Source: Clostridiales bacterium
GTDB taxonomy: Bacteria; Bacillota; Clostridia; Oscillospirales; Oscillospiraceae
DNA length: 64,000 nt
Assembly (NCBI GenBank): GCA_029265975.1
Contig: JAJUGN010000001.1
Coordinates: 62,001-126,000, forward strand
Direction of reading: 5' to 3'
The position numbers were made by a program, and so were the translations under genes. The notes beneath the pieces were generated by a model. That model was not told the origin of the DNA. It did not search any database and saw nothing but the letters and a program-made list of their open reading frames with translations. This document shows positions 51,226-59,922 of the stretch, piece by piece. The stretch's first letter is position 1. Each line of letters starts with the position of its first letter.

Positions 51226-53949
51226 TTACGCCGTTTTCGTGCATGCCGCTTTGCTCTCTGCCTCTCTCTCGCCTGCCCTTGCTTCGACGAGTCCGTACTT
51301 CACTTTGATCCTGTCCAGCTTTTCCAGCATGGGCCGGGAAATGAACCACAGGAAGAAAACGGTTGCGGCTGCCTGCACAAGGTCAAACGGAAAGCCTGTA
51401 AGGTAAGCGGCTATGAACATCGGGAGCGTCGGGTGATCGTTATATTGAATAACAAACGACGGATTCATCAGACCGCCGTAAACAACAACCGCGGCAAGCC
51501 CCCCGAATATGCACAGAGACAGCCTGCTCCTGCGAAGAACGCCCTTCCGGAACAAAACGCCCGCGAAAAAACCTATGATTCCCATTGCGAACATCTGCCA
51601 CGGCGTCCACGGGCCCTGTCCGAACATCATGTTAGACGCCAGCATAGTCACGGCGCCGACAAGGAAACCGGACTCGCCTCCGAATGCGACGCCGGAAATG
51701 ATCACGATTGCCATTACCGGCTTGAACTGCGGCAGCATGAAGAACGCCGCCCTTCCGGCAACGCCCAGAGCGCAGAGGGCTGATATGACTACAAGCTCCC
51801 GTGCCTGCGGCTTCCTCCCCTCAAAAACGAGGAAAAACGGCAGCATGATTTCTAGTATGATTAGCAGCGAAATGAAGTAATATTTCCGGTCTCCAAACCA
51901 GAAAATCCCTACAAAGATTGTCATCGGTATGGCGACTAAAATCATCGCGGCCGCCGCTGCCGTTCTCTTTGAAAGCCTTCGCTGTCCGGCGGGAACCTGC
52001 TCGTTTTCGATCGGCTTTTCGCTCCTTCGGCTGACGGCCGCGCAGAGCGTTATAAACGCGGCGATAAAAACGCCGGGCAGCCACTTAGGTCCGCTTCCAG
52101 GCGGCCACGGCTCGAAAACGGATATCGCGGCGGCGGCGAGAGCTATCGCGCCCGTTGCCCCGGCCAGGAGCTTCCGCCAAGGCGGAAGCTTTTTTGTCTC
52201 TGTATGCGGCGCGGATTTTAACGCCCCGTCCGGTATTCCCGAAACCTCCGGAAGCGGCGCTTCCTCCGGAATGGTCGGCGCCGGCGGAGCCTTTCCGCCG
52301 CTGGCGACGATAATGTCCTCGTCGGTTACGGCCTCCGGCAGCAGGTGGCGCGCCATGCGGCTGGCGGCCGTAGTGTAAAAGCTGTTTCCCGAAAAAAAAG
52401 CCCGTGGCTTGTTCTCCGTGACGATTGAACCGTCAAAAAACAGCGCGCATCTGTGGGCATATTTCGCGCAAAACTCAATGTCGTGGCTCACCATTACAAC
52501 TGCAACGCCCCGGCGCAGAAGAGCATTCAGAATTTCAGCGAAAATCTGCTTAAACCCGGCGTCAAGACCTTTTGTCGGCTCGTCGAGCAGCAGGATTTCG
52601 GGGTCGAGCAGCAGGATTTTCGCCAGCGCGGCCCTCTGCTGCTCACCGCCGGAGAGATCAAAGGGATGGCGCTCCAGCAGTTCCTCCAGCCGGCACAGCC
52701 TGACAACATACGACAGACGGCGGTCATGTTCCTCCTTCGGGAGCTTTCGTCCCTTAATGATTTCATGCAAATCCTCGCGCACCGTCTTTTTCACGAACAG
52801 CGCCTGCGGATTCTGCGGAAGTACGCCGAGAAGATTGTCAAAAATATTTTTACCGCCCCTTAATTCCATGCCCTTGAGCAGGACTTTCCCCCGGTACGGT
52901 CTGTTTATTCCGGAAATGACCGAAAGCGTCGTTGTTTTGCCGGTTCCGTTTCCGCCCAGAACAGCCAAAAGCTCGCCTTTGTATGCTTTGAAGCTCAGTC
53001 CGCGCAGCACGTCCGGCAGATCCTTTTCGTATCTGAACCATACGTCCCTGAGCTCAACGACCGGCTCGCCGCGGCCGGTTTTCTCTGGTGCGGCCGCCGG
53101 AACCTCAGACAGTCTTCGCTCAGCCGCCAGCCCGTCGAGCCAGAGCCGCCCCTCACGGACGGTAACAGGGCAGCGTCCAGCGGAGGTAACGGCGGCGAAA
53201 ACGCGCATCGGGACAGGCATGGCTAGATACATTCCGTGCCCGTGCAAGCGCAGGCTCTCTCCGACCTCCCCCGGAGTGCCGTCGAATACAATTTTTCCGG
53301 AATCCATGACCAGCACTCGGTCGCTCATCGGGAAGACCTCCTCCAGCCGATGCTCCGTCATAATGACAGTCGTGCCCAGCTCGCGGTTGAGCTTGCCGAC
53401 TGTGGCGAGAAAATCTGCCGCGGCGATAGGATCAAGCTGACTTGTCGGCTCGTCGAGTATAAGGACCGAAGGCTGCATAGCCATGATCGACGCGAGATTC
53501 AAAAGCTGCTTCTGCCCGCCCGAAAGCTCCGTCACGCTCTTGTAAAACCAGTCCTGTATCCCGAAAAAGCTGGACATTTCGGCAACGCGACCGCGTATTG
53601 CAGGCGTATCCATGCCGAGACTCTCCAGGCCGAAGGCCAGCTCGTGCCATACCTTATCCGTCACAATTTGATTATCCGGATTTTGCTGCACGAAGCCTAT
53701 TTGCGCGCTCTGTTCCCGCCGGTCGATTTTGCTCAGCGGGCGGCCGCAAAAGATAATCTCGCCGCTCGATCTCCCGTGCGGGGTAAGCGCCGTCTTGAGA
53801 TGACGGAGAAGGGTCGATTTCCCGCAGCCGGACGGCCCCGTGAGAACCACAAACTCGCCCTGCCCCACTGAGAAACTCAGATTGTCCAGAGCCTTCCCTG
53901 TCTGCCCCGGGTAAGAAAAGGTCAGGTTGCTGATTTTGAAGCAGTCCAT
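51226..53949 (-). CDS. ECF transporter fusion: two ATPase domains (A, A') plus C-terminal S component
   Basis: Walker A GPSGCGKST and GGNGTGKTT; signatures LSGGQKQLL and LSGGEQQRAALAK; Walker B VLILDEPTSQLDP and ILLLDEPTKGLDAG; C-terminal ~300 aa polytopic with GESGFLVGAVTMLASNMMFGQGPWTPWQMFAMGIIGFFAG (S-component-like). Confidence 0.92.
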   Translation of the reverse strand: MDCFKISNLTFSYPGQTGKALDNLSFSVGQGEFVVLTGPSGCGKSTLLRHLKTALTPHGRSSGEIIFCGRPLSKIDRREQSAQIGFVQQNPDNQIVTDKVWHELAFGLESLGMDTPAIRGRVAEMSSFFGIQDWFYKSVTELSGGQKQLLNLASIMAMQPSVLILDEPTSQLDPIAAADFLATVGKLNRELGTTVIMTEHRLEEVFPMSDRVLVMDSGKIVFDGTPGEVGESLRLHGHGMYLAMPVPMRVFAAVTSAGRCPVTVREGRLWLDGLAAERRLSEVPAAAPEKTGRGEPVVELRDVWFRYEKDLPDVLRGLSFKAYKGELLAVLGGNGTGKTTTLSVISGINRPYRGKVLLKGMELRGGKNIFDNLLGVLPQNPQALFVKKTVREDLHEIIKGRKLPKEEHDRRLSYVVRLCRLEELLERHPFDLSGGEQQRAALAKILLLDPEILLLDEPTKGLDAGFKQIFAEILNALLRRGVAVVMVSHDIEFCAKYAHRCALFFDGSIVTENKPRAFFSGNSFYTTAASRMARHLLPEAVTDEDIIVASGGKAPPAPTIPEEAPLPEVSGIPDGALKSAPHTETKKLPPWRKLLAGATGAIALAAAAISVFEPWPPGSGPKWLPGVFIAAFITLCAAVSRRSEKPIENEQVPAGQRRLSKRTAAAAAMILVAIPMTIFVGIFWFGDRKYYFISLLIILEIMLPFFLVFEGRKPQARELVVISALCALGVAGRAAFFMLPQFKPVMAIVIISGVAFGGESGFLVGAVTMLASNMMFGQGPWTPWQMFAMGIIGFFAGVLFRKGVLRRSRLSLCIFGGLAAVVVYGGLMNPSFVIQYNDHPTLPMFIAAYLTGFPFDLVQAAATVFFLWFISRPMLEKLDRIKVKYGLVEARAGEREAESKAACTKTA

Positions 53950-54818
53950 TTTCTGTCCTCCGAAATATTTATAACGACAGGCGCGATGCAGAGCGAAAAA
54001 TACGCGAAAAATACGCTCAGCGTGAATGCGCCGGAGAAGACGCCCTTCATGGTCGGATAATAACGCCAGCTGAGCCCGCCGAGCAAGGCGCCGAGGACAA
54101 TATACGAACCGCAGAGCAGCAGGAAAACGAGCGCTTTGAGGTCGCGCTTGTCAAAGCGATATATAGAAAACGCCGTACGTCCGGGCAGACCGTATCCGCG
54201 GCTCTTCATGCTGTCCGCCGTTTCAATGGCGTTCTCAAGCGCCCATGTCACCATGATCGACAGGATGGTAAGCCCGTTTTTGGCGCGTTGCAGAACGCCG
54301 CCGCTCGACGCGTCGCGCCCGATGCACTTCTGCGCGTCGGAAACCACCCTGATCTGCGCTTTGAACTTTGGCACAAAGCGCAGCGTCATGGAGAGCAAAA
54401 GCGACATGGCCGGTATGAGGCGTCCGAAAAGATACACGAACTTGTCCGAAGTCATAACTGCGTTGTAGCAGGAAAACCATGATATGACTGCGACAAGCAT
54501 GGCCGCAGCCGAAATGCCGTAGGCAATAGACTCCAGCGTGAGCGGATTTCCGCTCGGCAGGTATGTTAAAATTGTCGCGCCCTTATGGCTGAAGGCCGGA
54601 TTTAATAGCGCCGCGAAAACAAACATCGGCAGCATACAGACAAGGCTGAAGCGCACGGCCTTCCGGCCGTTCAGATAGATGGAATAAGCTGTCGCTCCGA
54701 AAAGCGAAGCGGAAAGGCAAAAAGGATGTGTAAAAACCATCGAAAATGCAAGCACGAGCCCGAAATACAGGAAATTTATAAGCGGGTGATAGCTTGAAAA
54801 CGTGTCCCTGTTGACCAT
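53922..54818 (-). CDS. ECF transporter transmembrane T component
   Basis: CbiQ/EcfT-like: SSYHPLINFLYFGLVLAFSMVFTHP, ADSMKSRGYGLPGRTAFSIYRFDKRD; overlaps ECF fusion gene start. Confidence 0.92.
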   Translation of the reverse strand: MVNRDTFSSYHPLINFLYFGLVLAFSMVFTHPFCLSASLFGATAYSIYLNGRKAVRFSLVCMLPMFVFAALLNPAFSHKGATILTYLPSGNPLTLESIAYGISAAAMLVAVISWFSCYNAVMTSDKFVYLFGRLIPAMSLLLSMTLRFVPKFKAQIRVVSDAQKCIGRDASSGGVLQRAKNGLTILSIMVTWALENAIETADSMKSRGYGLPGRTAFSIYRFDKRDLKALVFLLLCGSYIVLGALLGGLSWRYYPTMKGVFSGAFTLSVFFAYFSLCIAPVVINISEDRKWTASKSAT

Positions 54819-54824
54819 TTTGCC

Positions 54825-55763
54825 TCACGACCCTACGGCATAGTAGCCGCCGACATCTATTCCGAGGTTGCAGGTATAGACCCACTCCACGACATCGCCC
54901 TCTTTAAGCTGATATCTTGAGCATCCGTAATTCGGAAACCAGCCGTTGACCCTGTACATCCAGCCGGACAGCTCGCCGCAGTCGAACTCGTACAGGTTGT
55001 TGATGCCCTCGATGTATACCGAGTTGTACATTGGCGTGTTCCTGAATTCCATGTGTATCTTTGCCTTTTTCATTTCTCTCTGAAGCACGTTAAAAACGCT
55101 CTCCCCCTTATAAAAAGTGACGGTTTTTGCGGCGAATATGACTCCGTCCCTGGGCACGAGCTCCCATTTGTTCTTATCCAGCCAGGACATATTCCGCAAA
55201 ATTGTATCGCAGCGCACGGATAGAGTGCAGGTGTGGACCTCGTCGGTTATTACCGCGTTTTGCGGCTCAACCGGAACAGGCTTTCCCGATGGAACGGGAT
55301 CGGTAAAATATTTGTCTTTTCCGGTGGAGGGATTTATTTCCATGCCCTGGGATTTGGAATACTCCTCAGAGCCTTTTTCCACCCCTTCGGACGATTCTCC
55401 TCCGGACAGGGCCCTCGCCGTCTCCAGTTTCCCGTCGGCGGTGAGAGGCCGCCCCTTTCCGGAGTCCGGAGCAGCCGCCTTTAACGCGGACTCTTCGCCC
55501 GGCTTCGCTGTGTTTATGTCCGGAACAGGTGCTGCCGAAGCGGAGGATTCGGACGCTCCCGCCCCGGACTTGGTCTCCTCGCGCCCGGCGGCGGAGGGCT
55601 CGGCCTTAGCGGGCGCGGAGACGGTTCCTTTGGATACGCTCCACCCCCTCAGGCCCGGAGCGTTCCCGCCGTACCAAAAAGAAAATCCCAGTACCGCAAG
55701 AAGCAGTATCGGCGCTAATATTTTCCATTTATAATTCTTCCTCATATTTTTCATGTATGTCAC
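54825..55763 (-). CDS. Membrane-anchored DUF4430 (transcobalamin C-terminal-like) protein
   Basis: N-terminal TM; ~120-aa Ala/Ser/Gly/Glu/Pro-rich linker; SVYIEGINNLYEFDCGELSGWMYRVNGWFPNYGCSRYQLKEGDVVEWVYTCNLGIDVG typical of DUF4430. Confidence 0.9.
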   Translation of the reverse strand: MTYMKNMRKNYKWKILAPILLLAVLGFSFWYGGNAPGLRGWSVSKGTVSAPAKAEPSAAGREETKSGAGASESSASAAPVPDINTAKPGEESALKAAAPDSGKGRPLTADGKLETARALSGGESSEGVEKGSEEYSKSQGMEINPSTGKDKYFTDPVPSGKPVPVEPQNAVITDEVHTCTLSVRCDTILRNMSWLDKNKWELVPRDGVIFAAKTVTFYKGESVFNVLQREMKKAKIHMEFRNTPMYNSVYIEGINNLYEFDCGELSGWMYRVNGWFPNYGCSRYQLKEGDVVEWVYTCNLGIDVGGYYAVGS

Positions 55764-55764
55764 C

Positions 55765-57426
55765 TTACAGCAAATTCGCTTTTCCCAGCAGGTTGAAAAT
55801 CATCTGCGCGACCTCCGCTCTCGTTATGGGCAAAAGCGGGCGTATCTCAAGATCGCTTTGAGAAAGGATGTCGCTTGCGTAGCAGAAAGCCAGCGAAGGA
55901 CGCGCCCACGCCGAAGCCGTAACATAGTCCTCAAACTGCGCCAGTATGTCGCGCACAGCCCCGTCGTCAATCGCCGTATCCATGCCGCAGAGCTTTGCCG
56001 CGCGCGCCACCATAACGGCCGCTTCCTGCCTGGTAATCGTACCCCCCGGATTAAAGGCAGTATCCGAAACGCCTTTTATGATGCCGTAGCTGCTTGCAGT
56101 ATCCACAAATCCGGCAAACCACTCCGACGAAGGCACGTCGGAGAACGCTCCGCGCGTTTTTGCCGCAAGCCCCAGAGCTTTAACTGCGACAGCGGCAAAT
56201 TCAGCGCGGGTCATTGTGCTGTCCGGCCTGAAAGTGCCGTCTTCGTAGCCGCTGATTATACCGCGAGACGCCAGCGCCTGTATCGCGGAAATCGAGTCGC
56301 TGAACACCACGTCGTCGAAGGTGATGCCGGGCTTGCTTATTGGCACGGCTCTTACGTCGGCGTTTTTGTTTTCAAGCCCTTTGCCGGACGCAAAGCCGCT
56401 TTTGCCCGAGGCTGAAATATTTATGGCGTCGCTCATGCGGTAGAGGCTTTTTTTGCCGTCCCGCTGACGCATGGCGGCTACAATTCCGTAAAAGCCCTGT
56501 TCCGTCGCCATCTGATTTGAACCGCTGCCGTCGGCGGTATGCCGGAACCCTTTGCCGGGCAGGTAAAAGGTCATCAGGTTATCCAGTAGCGTGCAGCCGT
56601 TTTTCACAAATCTTGGGTCGTCAAGAGGGATACCAAGCTCCGTGAGCGCGACAATAATTTGTACGACGCTTTCGGAGTTGGGCTTGCCCCAGCTGGAGTA
56701 CCCGCCCTTTTCATTCTGCTTTTTGGACATGCATTTCAGGGCTTCTTCGGTTGCTTTCCTGACGTCGTCTCTGTACTGGTACTTCGCCAGCGCCTGAAGC
56801 GCCATACCGGTGATATCCGGGTCGGCCACCGAGTCCCCCGAGGTAGCGGCTGCGGTGCCTCCGAAGAGTGAGAACCCCCCGTCCGGCAGCTGGCAGGCCA
56901 GAATGCGGTCTATGTACATGTCGCGCGTCGCCTGAGTCTTTGCTTCCGGGTTTTTCGGCATCTCATAATTGCCCGCATCCAGGGCGATTAAAGCCCAAAT
57001 CGGGCCGTTGAGTCCCTGCCAGATAGTCTTTTCGTAATCCCCCAACGGCGTCAGAAGGTTGTATCCAGCCACGTTCCTGGGGTCTTTGCCTATTGCGGTC
57101 AGCGCAAGAACCACCCGGGAGTACTCGGTGTACTTTTTCTGGTGAAGGACTCCCTTGCAGGCCGAGACGTATCTTTCCACGACGGCGTAGTACTTTTGGT
57201 AGTATTCCTCCGGCACGCTGCAGCCGCTGCGTGCCAGTCCCAGCACAGCCCATTCCCCGCCTATGGAGCCCACCTGCGGCTCTTTTGCGGTTTTATAGAC
57301 ATAAGCCGCCGTATCGCTGACAGCTGCGTTCAGCGCGTCATCCGAAGCGGCCAGCGCGGAAAAGCCAGCCTCTGTCATAAGAAGCAGCGCCAGCAGAAGC
57401 GCCGCCCCCCTCTTTTGGATATGCAT
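55765..57426 (-). CDS. Secreted prenyltransferase/transcobalamin-like alpha-alpha barrel protein with three C-terminal SLH domains
   Basis: Signal peptide; repeated helical motifs (QLPDGGFSLFGG...DPDITGMALQALAKY; NEKGGYSSWGKPNSESVVQIIVALTELGI; FRHTADGSGSNQMATEQGFYGIVAAM); SLH motifs FRPDSTMTRAEFAAV, FNPGGTITRQEAAVM, LPITRAEVAQM. Confidence 0.9.
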   Translation of the reverse strand: MHIQKRGAALLLALLLMTEAGFSALAASDDALNAAVSDTAAYVYKTAKEPQVGSIGGEWAVLGLARSGCSVPEEYYQKYYAVVERYVSACKGVLHQKKYTEYSRVVLALTAIGKDPRNVAGYNLLTPLGDYEKTIWQGLNGPIWALIALDAGNYEMPKNPEAKTQATRDMYIDRILACQLPDGGFSLFGGTAAATSGDSVADPDITGMALQALAKYQYRDDVRKATEEALKCMSKKQNEKGGYSSWGKPNSESVVQIIVALTELGIPLDDPRFVKNGCTLLDNLMTFYLPGKGFRHTADGSGSNQMATEQGFYGIVAAMRQRDGKKSLYRMSDAINISASGKSGFASGKGLENKNADVRAVPISKPGITFDDVVFSDSISAIQALASRGIISGYEDGTFRPDSTMTRAEFAAVAVKALGLAAKTRGAFSDVPSSEWFAGFVDTASSYGIIKGVSDTAFNPGGTITRQEAAVMVARAAKLCGMDTAIDDGAVRDILAQFEDYVTASAWARPSLAFCYASDILSQSDLEIRPLLPITRAEVAQMIFNLLGKANLL

Positions 57427-57921
57427 ATTAATTCGCCTCCCTGTTTTTTGGACTGAGTAAAGCCGGTAAGCGTCTTTTTTACGGAAATCGGTTTGTCCGG
57501 CAGATTCATGGGTGATATTTGCTTTTTATTCACTTCTTTTTATTGCTTTCAGCCTGATAAAACGAAAAAAGAGGCCCGGCGGCTTCGGGACAAGTATCCC
57601 GCTCCGCCAAACCTCCGTTTTTCGGTCGGCTTCCGGCTCAAAAACGATGCCGTAGCTATTTAGTTTCGCACCTGAAGGCTGTGCCGGCTTTAATTCCGGA
57701 CAAAGCCGCTCTGTTTTATCAAAGCGCACGCTCACATGGCGCCGGGCTCAGAATATCGGTTCCGTTTCGCCTCTCATGGCCTTAAATCCTTTACGGCTGA
57801 GGAAAAATCCCCATCCGGTTTCATCGTGTGACAGGTCCATTCGTCATGATCGCTGAAAAATGCCGTCCCGGTAACGCGGTACTCACCCGCTTTGCCTGCC
57901 GTGTACTGCCCAAAATATTAC
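57427..57921 (-). promoter_or_regulatory. Long structured 5' leader, candidate riboswitch/attenuator of unresolved class
   Basis: ~490 nt between a consensus promoter and the ATG, with internal terminator preceded by AGCCGGAAGCCGACC that can pair with the terminator 5' arm. Confidence 0.55.
57565..57615 (-). terminator. Intrinsic terminator inside the 5' leader of the SLH/barrel gene
   Basis: Minus strand GAGGTTTGGCGG...CCGCCGGGCCTC (12 bp incl. three G-U) then TTTTTT. Confidence 0.8.
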
Positions 57922-57927
57922 AGATAT

Positions 57928-57956
57928 ATTCTATCCCGTCGCGGTGAAATTGTCAA
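57928..57956 (-). promoter_or_regulatory. Sigma-A promoter for the SLH/DUF4430/ECF operon
   Basis: Minus strand TTGACA (57956-57951), 17-nt spacer, TAGAAT (57933-57928). Confidence 0.78.
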
Positions 57957-58025
57957 TACGCGCAAGACGGCATTTGAACCGGCAAATATCCCTTATAAAA
58001 AATTAATGAAAATCGAATTTTTCTC

Positions 58026-58056
58026 TTGACTTTGCCCTTAGGTAAAGCCTTACACT
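58026..58056 (+). promoter_or_regulatory. MerR-type promoter/operator with 19-bp spacer
   Basis: TTGACT (58026-58031), 19-nt spacer, TACACT (58051-58056); dyad CTTTGCC-CTTA-GGTAAAG lies within the spacer. Confidence 0.72.
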
Positions 58057-58097
58057 GTAATCAGAACATGTTCTTATAACTTTCAGGCGGTGGAAAA

Positions 58098-58898
58098 ATG
58101 CTTACGATAGGGGAATTCTCGAAAATCAGCAGGGTGTCTTCCAAGACTCTCCGCTACTATGACCAGATAGGACTTCTGAAGCCTGGATATGTTAGCTCGG
58201 ATTCCGGATACAGGTATTACGAGGTTTCCCAGCTTCGCACCATGCTTTTGATTTCAAGGCTGAAGCAGTATCAGTTTTCGCTGCCTGAAATTGCCGCGGT
58301 AATATCGAAAAATGACGACAGCTATTTAAAAACGCTGATTCTCTTAAAAAAGAACCAGCTTAAATCGCAAATCAGCAGTCAGCAGGCGATCCTGAAGCAG
58401 ATGGAGCAGGACATTGAACAAATTGAAAGGTGTGAAAACTTCATGAATACAGAATATATGGTAAAAACCGTCGTCTTTGAACCGGTAAATATTTATTCCA
58501 TAAGAAAAAACATGGGGCTCAAAAATTTTGAGGAAGCCTTCGGAGAGCTTTTTGCGGGTCTGGCGCGAAAACGCCTGAAGCCCGCCGGTCCCTCTCTTTC
58601 ACTCTATCACAGCGAGGATTTCAACCCCGAATGCACGGACATCGAGGTCGGCGTCGTAGTCTCCGAAAGCAAGGGGGACGGAATCAGAAGGCTTGATCCC
58701 GGCCTCTGCTGCTTTGCAACGAGGATAGGAGCTTATGACGATTTCACGGCTTGCTATGCGGCCCTGGCGGAGTGGACGGAACGCGAGGGCTATGTGATTT
58801 CAGGACCCCCGATGGAGCTCTATGTAAAGGGCTGCGACAACAACGTAAGCCCTGATGAGTATGTTACGGAGATTTATTACCCGATAAAAAAGAAATAA
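58098..58898 (+). CDS. MerR family regulator with GyrI-like C-terminal effector domain
   Basis: MLTIGEFSKISRVSSKTLRYYDQIGLLKPGYVSSDSGYRYYEVSQL; C-terminal GPPMELYVKGCDNNVSPDEYVTEIYYPI. Confidence 0.93.
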   Translation: MLTIGEFSKISRVSSKTLRYYDQIGLLKPGYVSSDSGYRYYEVSQLRTMLLISRLKQYQFSLPEIAAVISKNDDSYLKTLILLKKNQLKSQISSQQAILKQMEQDIEQIERCENFMNTEYMVKTVVFEPVNIYSIRKNMGLKNFEEAFGELFAGLARKRLKPAGPSLSLYHSEDFNPECTDIEVGVVVSESKGDGIRRLDPGLCCFATRIGAYDDFTACYAALAEWTEREGYVISGPPMELYVKGCDNNVSPDEYVTEIYYPIKKK

Positions 58899-58912
58899 GG
58901 CATAAAAAATTT

Positions 58913-58951
58913 ACGAAAAGTCCTTGAAATCAGGGACTTTTCGTGTTTTAT
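58913..58951 (+). terminator. Intrinsic terminator after the MerR gene
   Basis: ACGAAAAGTCC / GGACTTTTCGT stem followed by GTTTTATT. Confidence 0.75.
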
Positions 58952-58982
58952 TAGGTTCATATGCGAAGGGGGCTTTCAGCGT

Positions 58983-59837
58983 ATGTACGAGTGTCACGGG
59001 CACGTCGCCATGGACGGCGTCGATTTCGGCGCCGCGATGGCGAGGCATAGAAACGGGGTCGACAAGGAATTTGTAAGACGGAACTTGAAATCCTGTGCGG
59101 AGGCGGGGATCTCCTTTTTCAGGGACGGAGGCGACAGATGCATGGCTTCCGCCTTTGCCGGAGAGATAGCCGGCGAATATGGTATAGACTACCGCACGCC
59201 TGTTTTCGCCATCCATAAGCACGGATACTACGGCTCGATCGTCGGTCGCTCTTTCCGCAGCATGAAGGACTTTGCGGCTCTTGTCGCGGAAGCGAGAAAG
59301 CTGGGCGCGGATTTTATAAAAATAATGGCTTCGGGCATATTGGGCTTCAAAACCGACGGCAAAATCGGAGGCCCGTCCCTTACTTATGAAGAAATGCGCG
59401 AGGCTGTCAGAATCGCTTCAGGAGAAGGCTTTTGCGTCATGGCGCATGTAAACGGCGCCGAAAATATAAAAAACGCCCTCTCGGCCGGCGTAAAAAGCAT
59501 CGAGCACGGCTTTTGGCCCGACAGCGGGGTGATCGAATACTTTCTTCAGTCCGGGGCAGTCTGGGTGCCTACCGTAGCCACCGTTCGCAACCTTTTGGGC
59601 CGCGAGGGCTTCTCCTGCGAGGTCTTGGGAAGAATTCTTGAAACGCAGGGCGCCGTGCTCAGGGAGGCTTATGCGAAAGGCGTGCTGATAGCCTGCGGCA
59701 GCGACTCCGGCGCCATAAATGTGCCTCACGGAAAAGGCACCCATGACGAGCGCTCATATCTTAAGGAGCTAGGAATAGACACGGAGCGGGGCGACAGGAG
59801 GATATCCGAGCTTTTTCGCGCAGAAGGGGCATATTAA
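58983..59837 (+). CDS. Compact amidohydrolase-superfamily protein
   Basis: HGH metal motif at N-terminus (YECHGHVAMDG), DFIKIMASG lysine, VMAHVNG, SIEHGFW, ACGSDSG; 284 aa. Confidence 0.88.
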   Translation: MYECHGHVAMDGVDFGAAMARHRNGVDKEFVRRNLKSCAEAGISFFRDGGDRCMASAFAGEIAGEYGIDYRTPVFAIHKHGYYGSIVGRSFRSMKDFAALVAEARKLGADFIKIMASGILGFKTDGKIGGPSLTYEEMREAVRIASGEGFCVMAHVNGAENIKNALSAGVKSIEHGFWPDSGVIEYFLQSGAVWVPTVATVRNLLGREGFSCEVLGRILETQGAVLREAYAKGVLIACGSDSGAINVPHGKGTHDERSYLKELGIDTERGDRRISELFRAEGAY

Positions 59838-59842
59838 ATGCT

Positions 59843-59870
59843 TCGGGCGCGGTTCATACGCCGCGCCCGA
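59843..59870. terminator. Hairpin between convergent amidohydrolase and pita-bread genes
   Basis: TCGGGCGCGG / CCGCGCCCGA perfect 10-bp stem, 8-nt loop. Confidence 0.6.
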
Positions 59871-59922
59871 CCTCGGTTTCAATTTGCCGCAGGAATCAAA
59901 CCCCTTGTTTTGCTCTTTGAGG

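Noticed and set aside
52409-53440. 343-aa Ser/Arg-rich plus-strand ORF opposite the ECF ATPase
   Set aside because: Antisense artefact; Ser/Arg-rich composition typical of reverse-complement GC-rich coding DNA
57526-57735. 69-aa minus-strand ORF in the leader upstream of the SLH/barrel gene
   Set aside because: Runs straight through the intrinsic terminator hairpin and B12-box-like element; better explained as structured leader RNA
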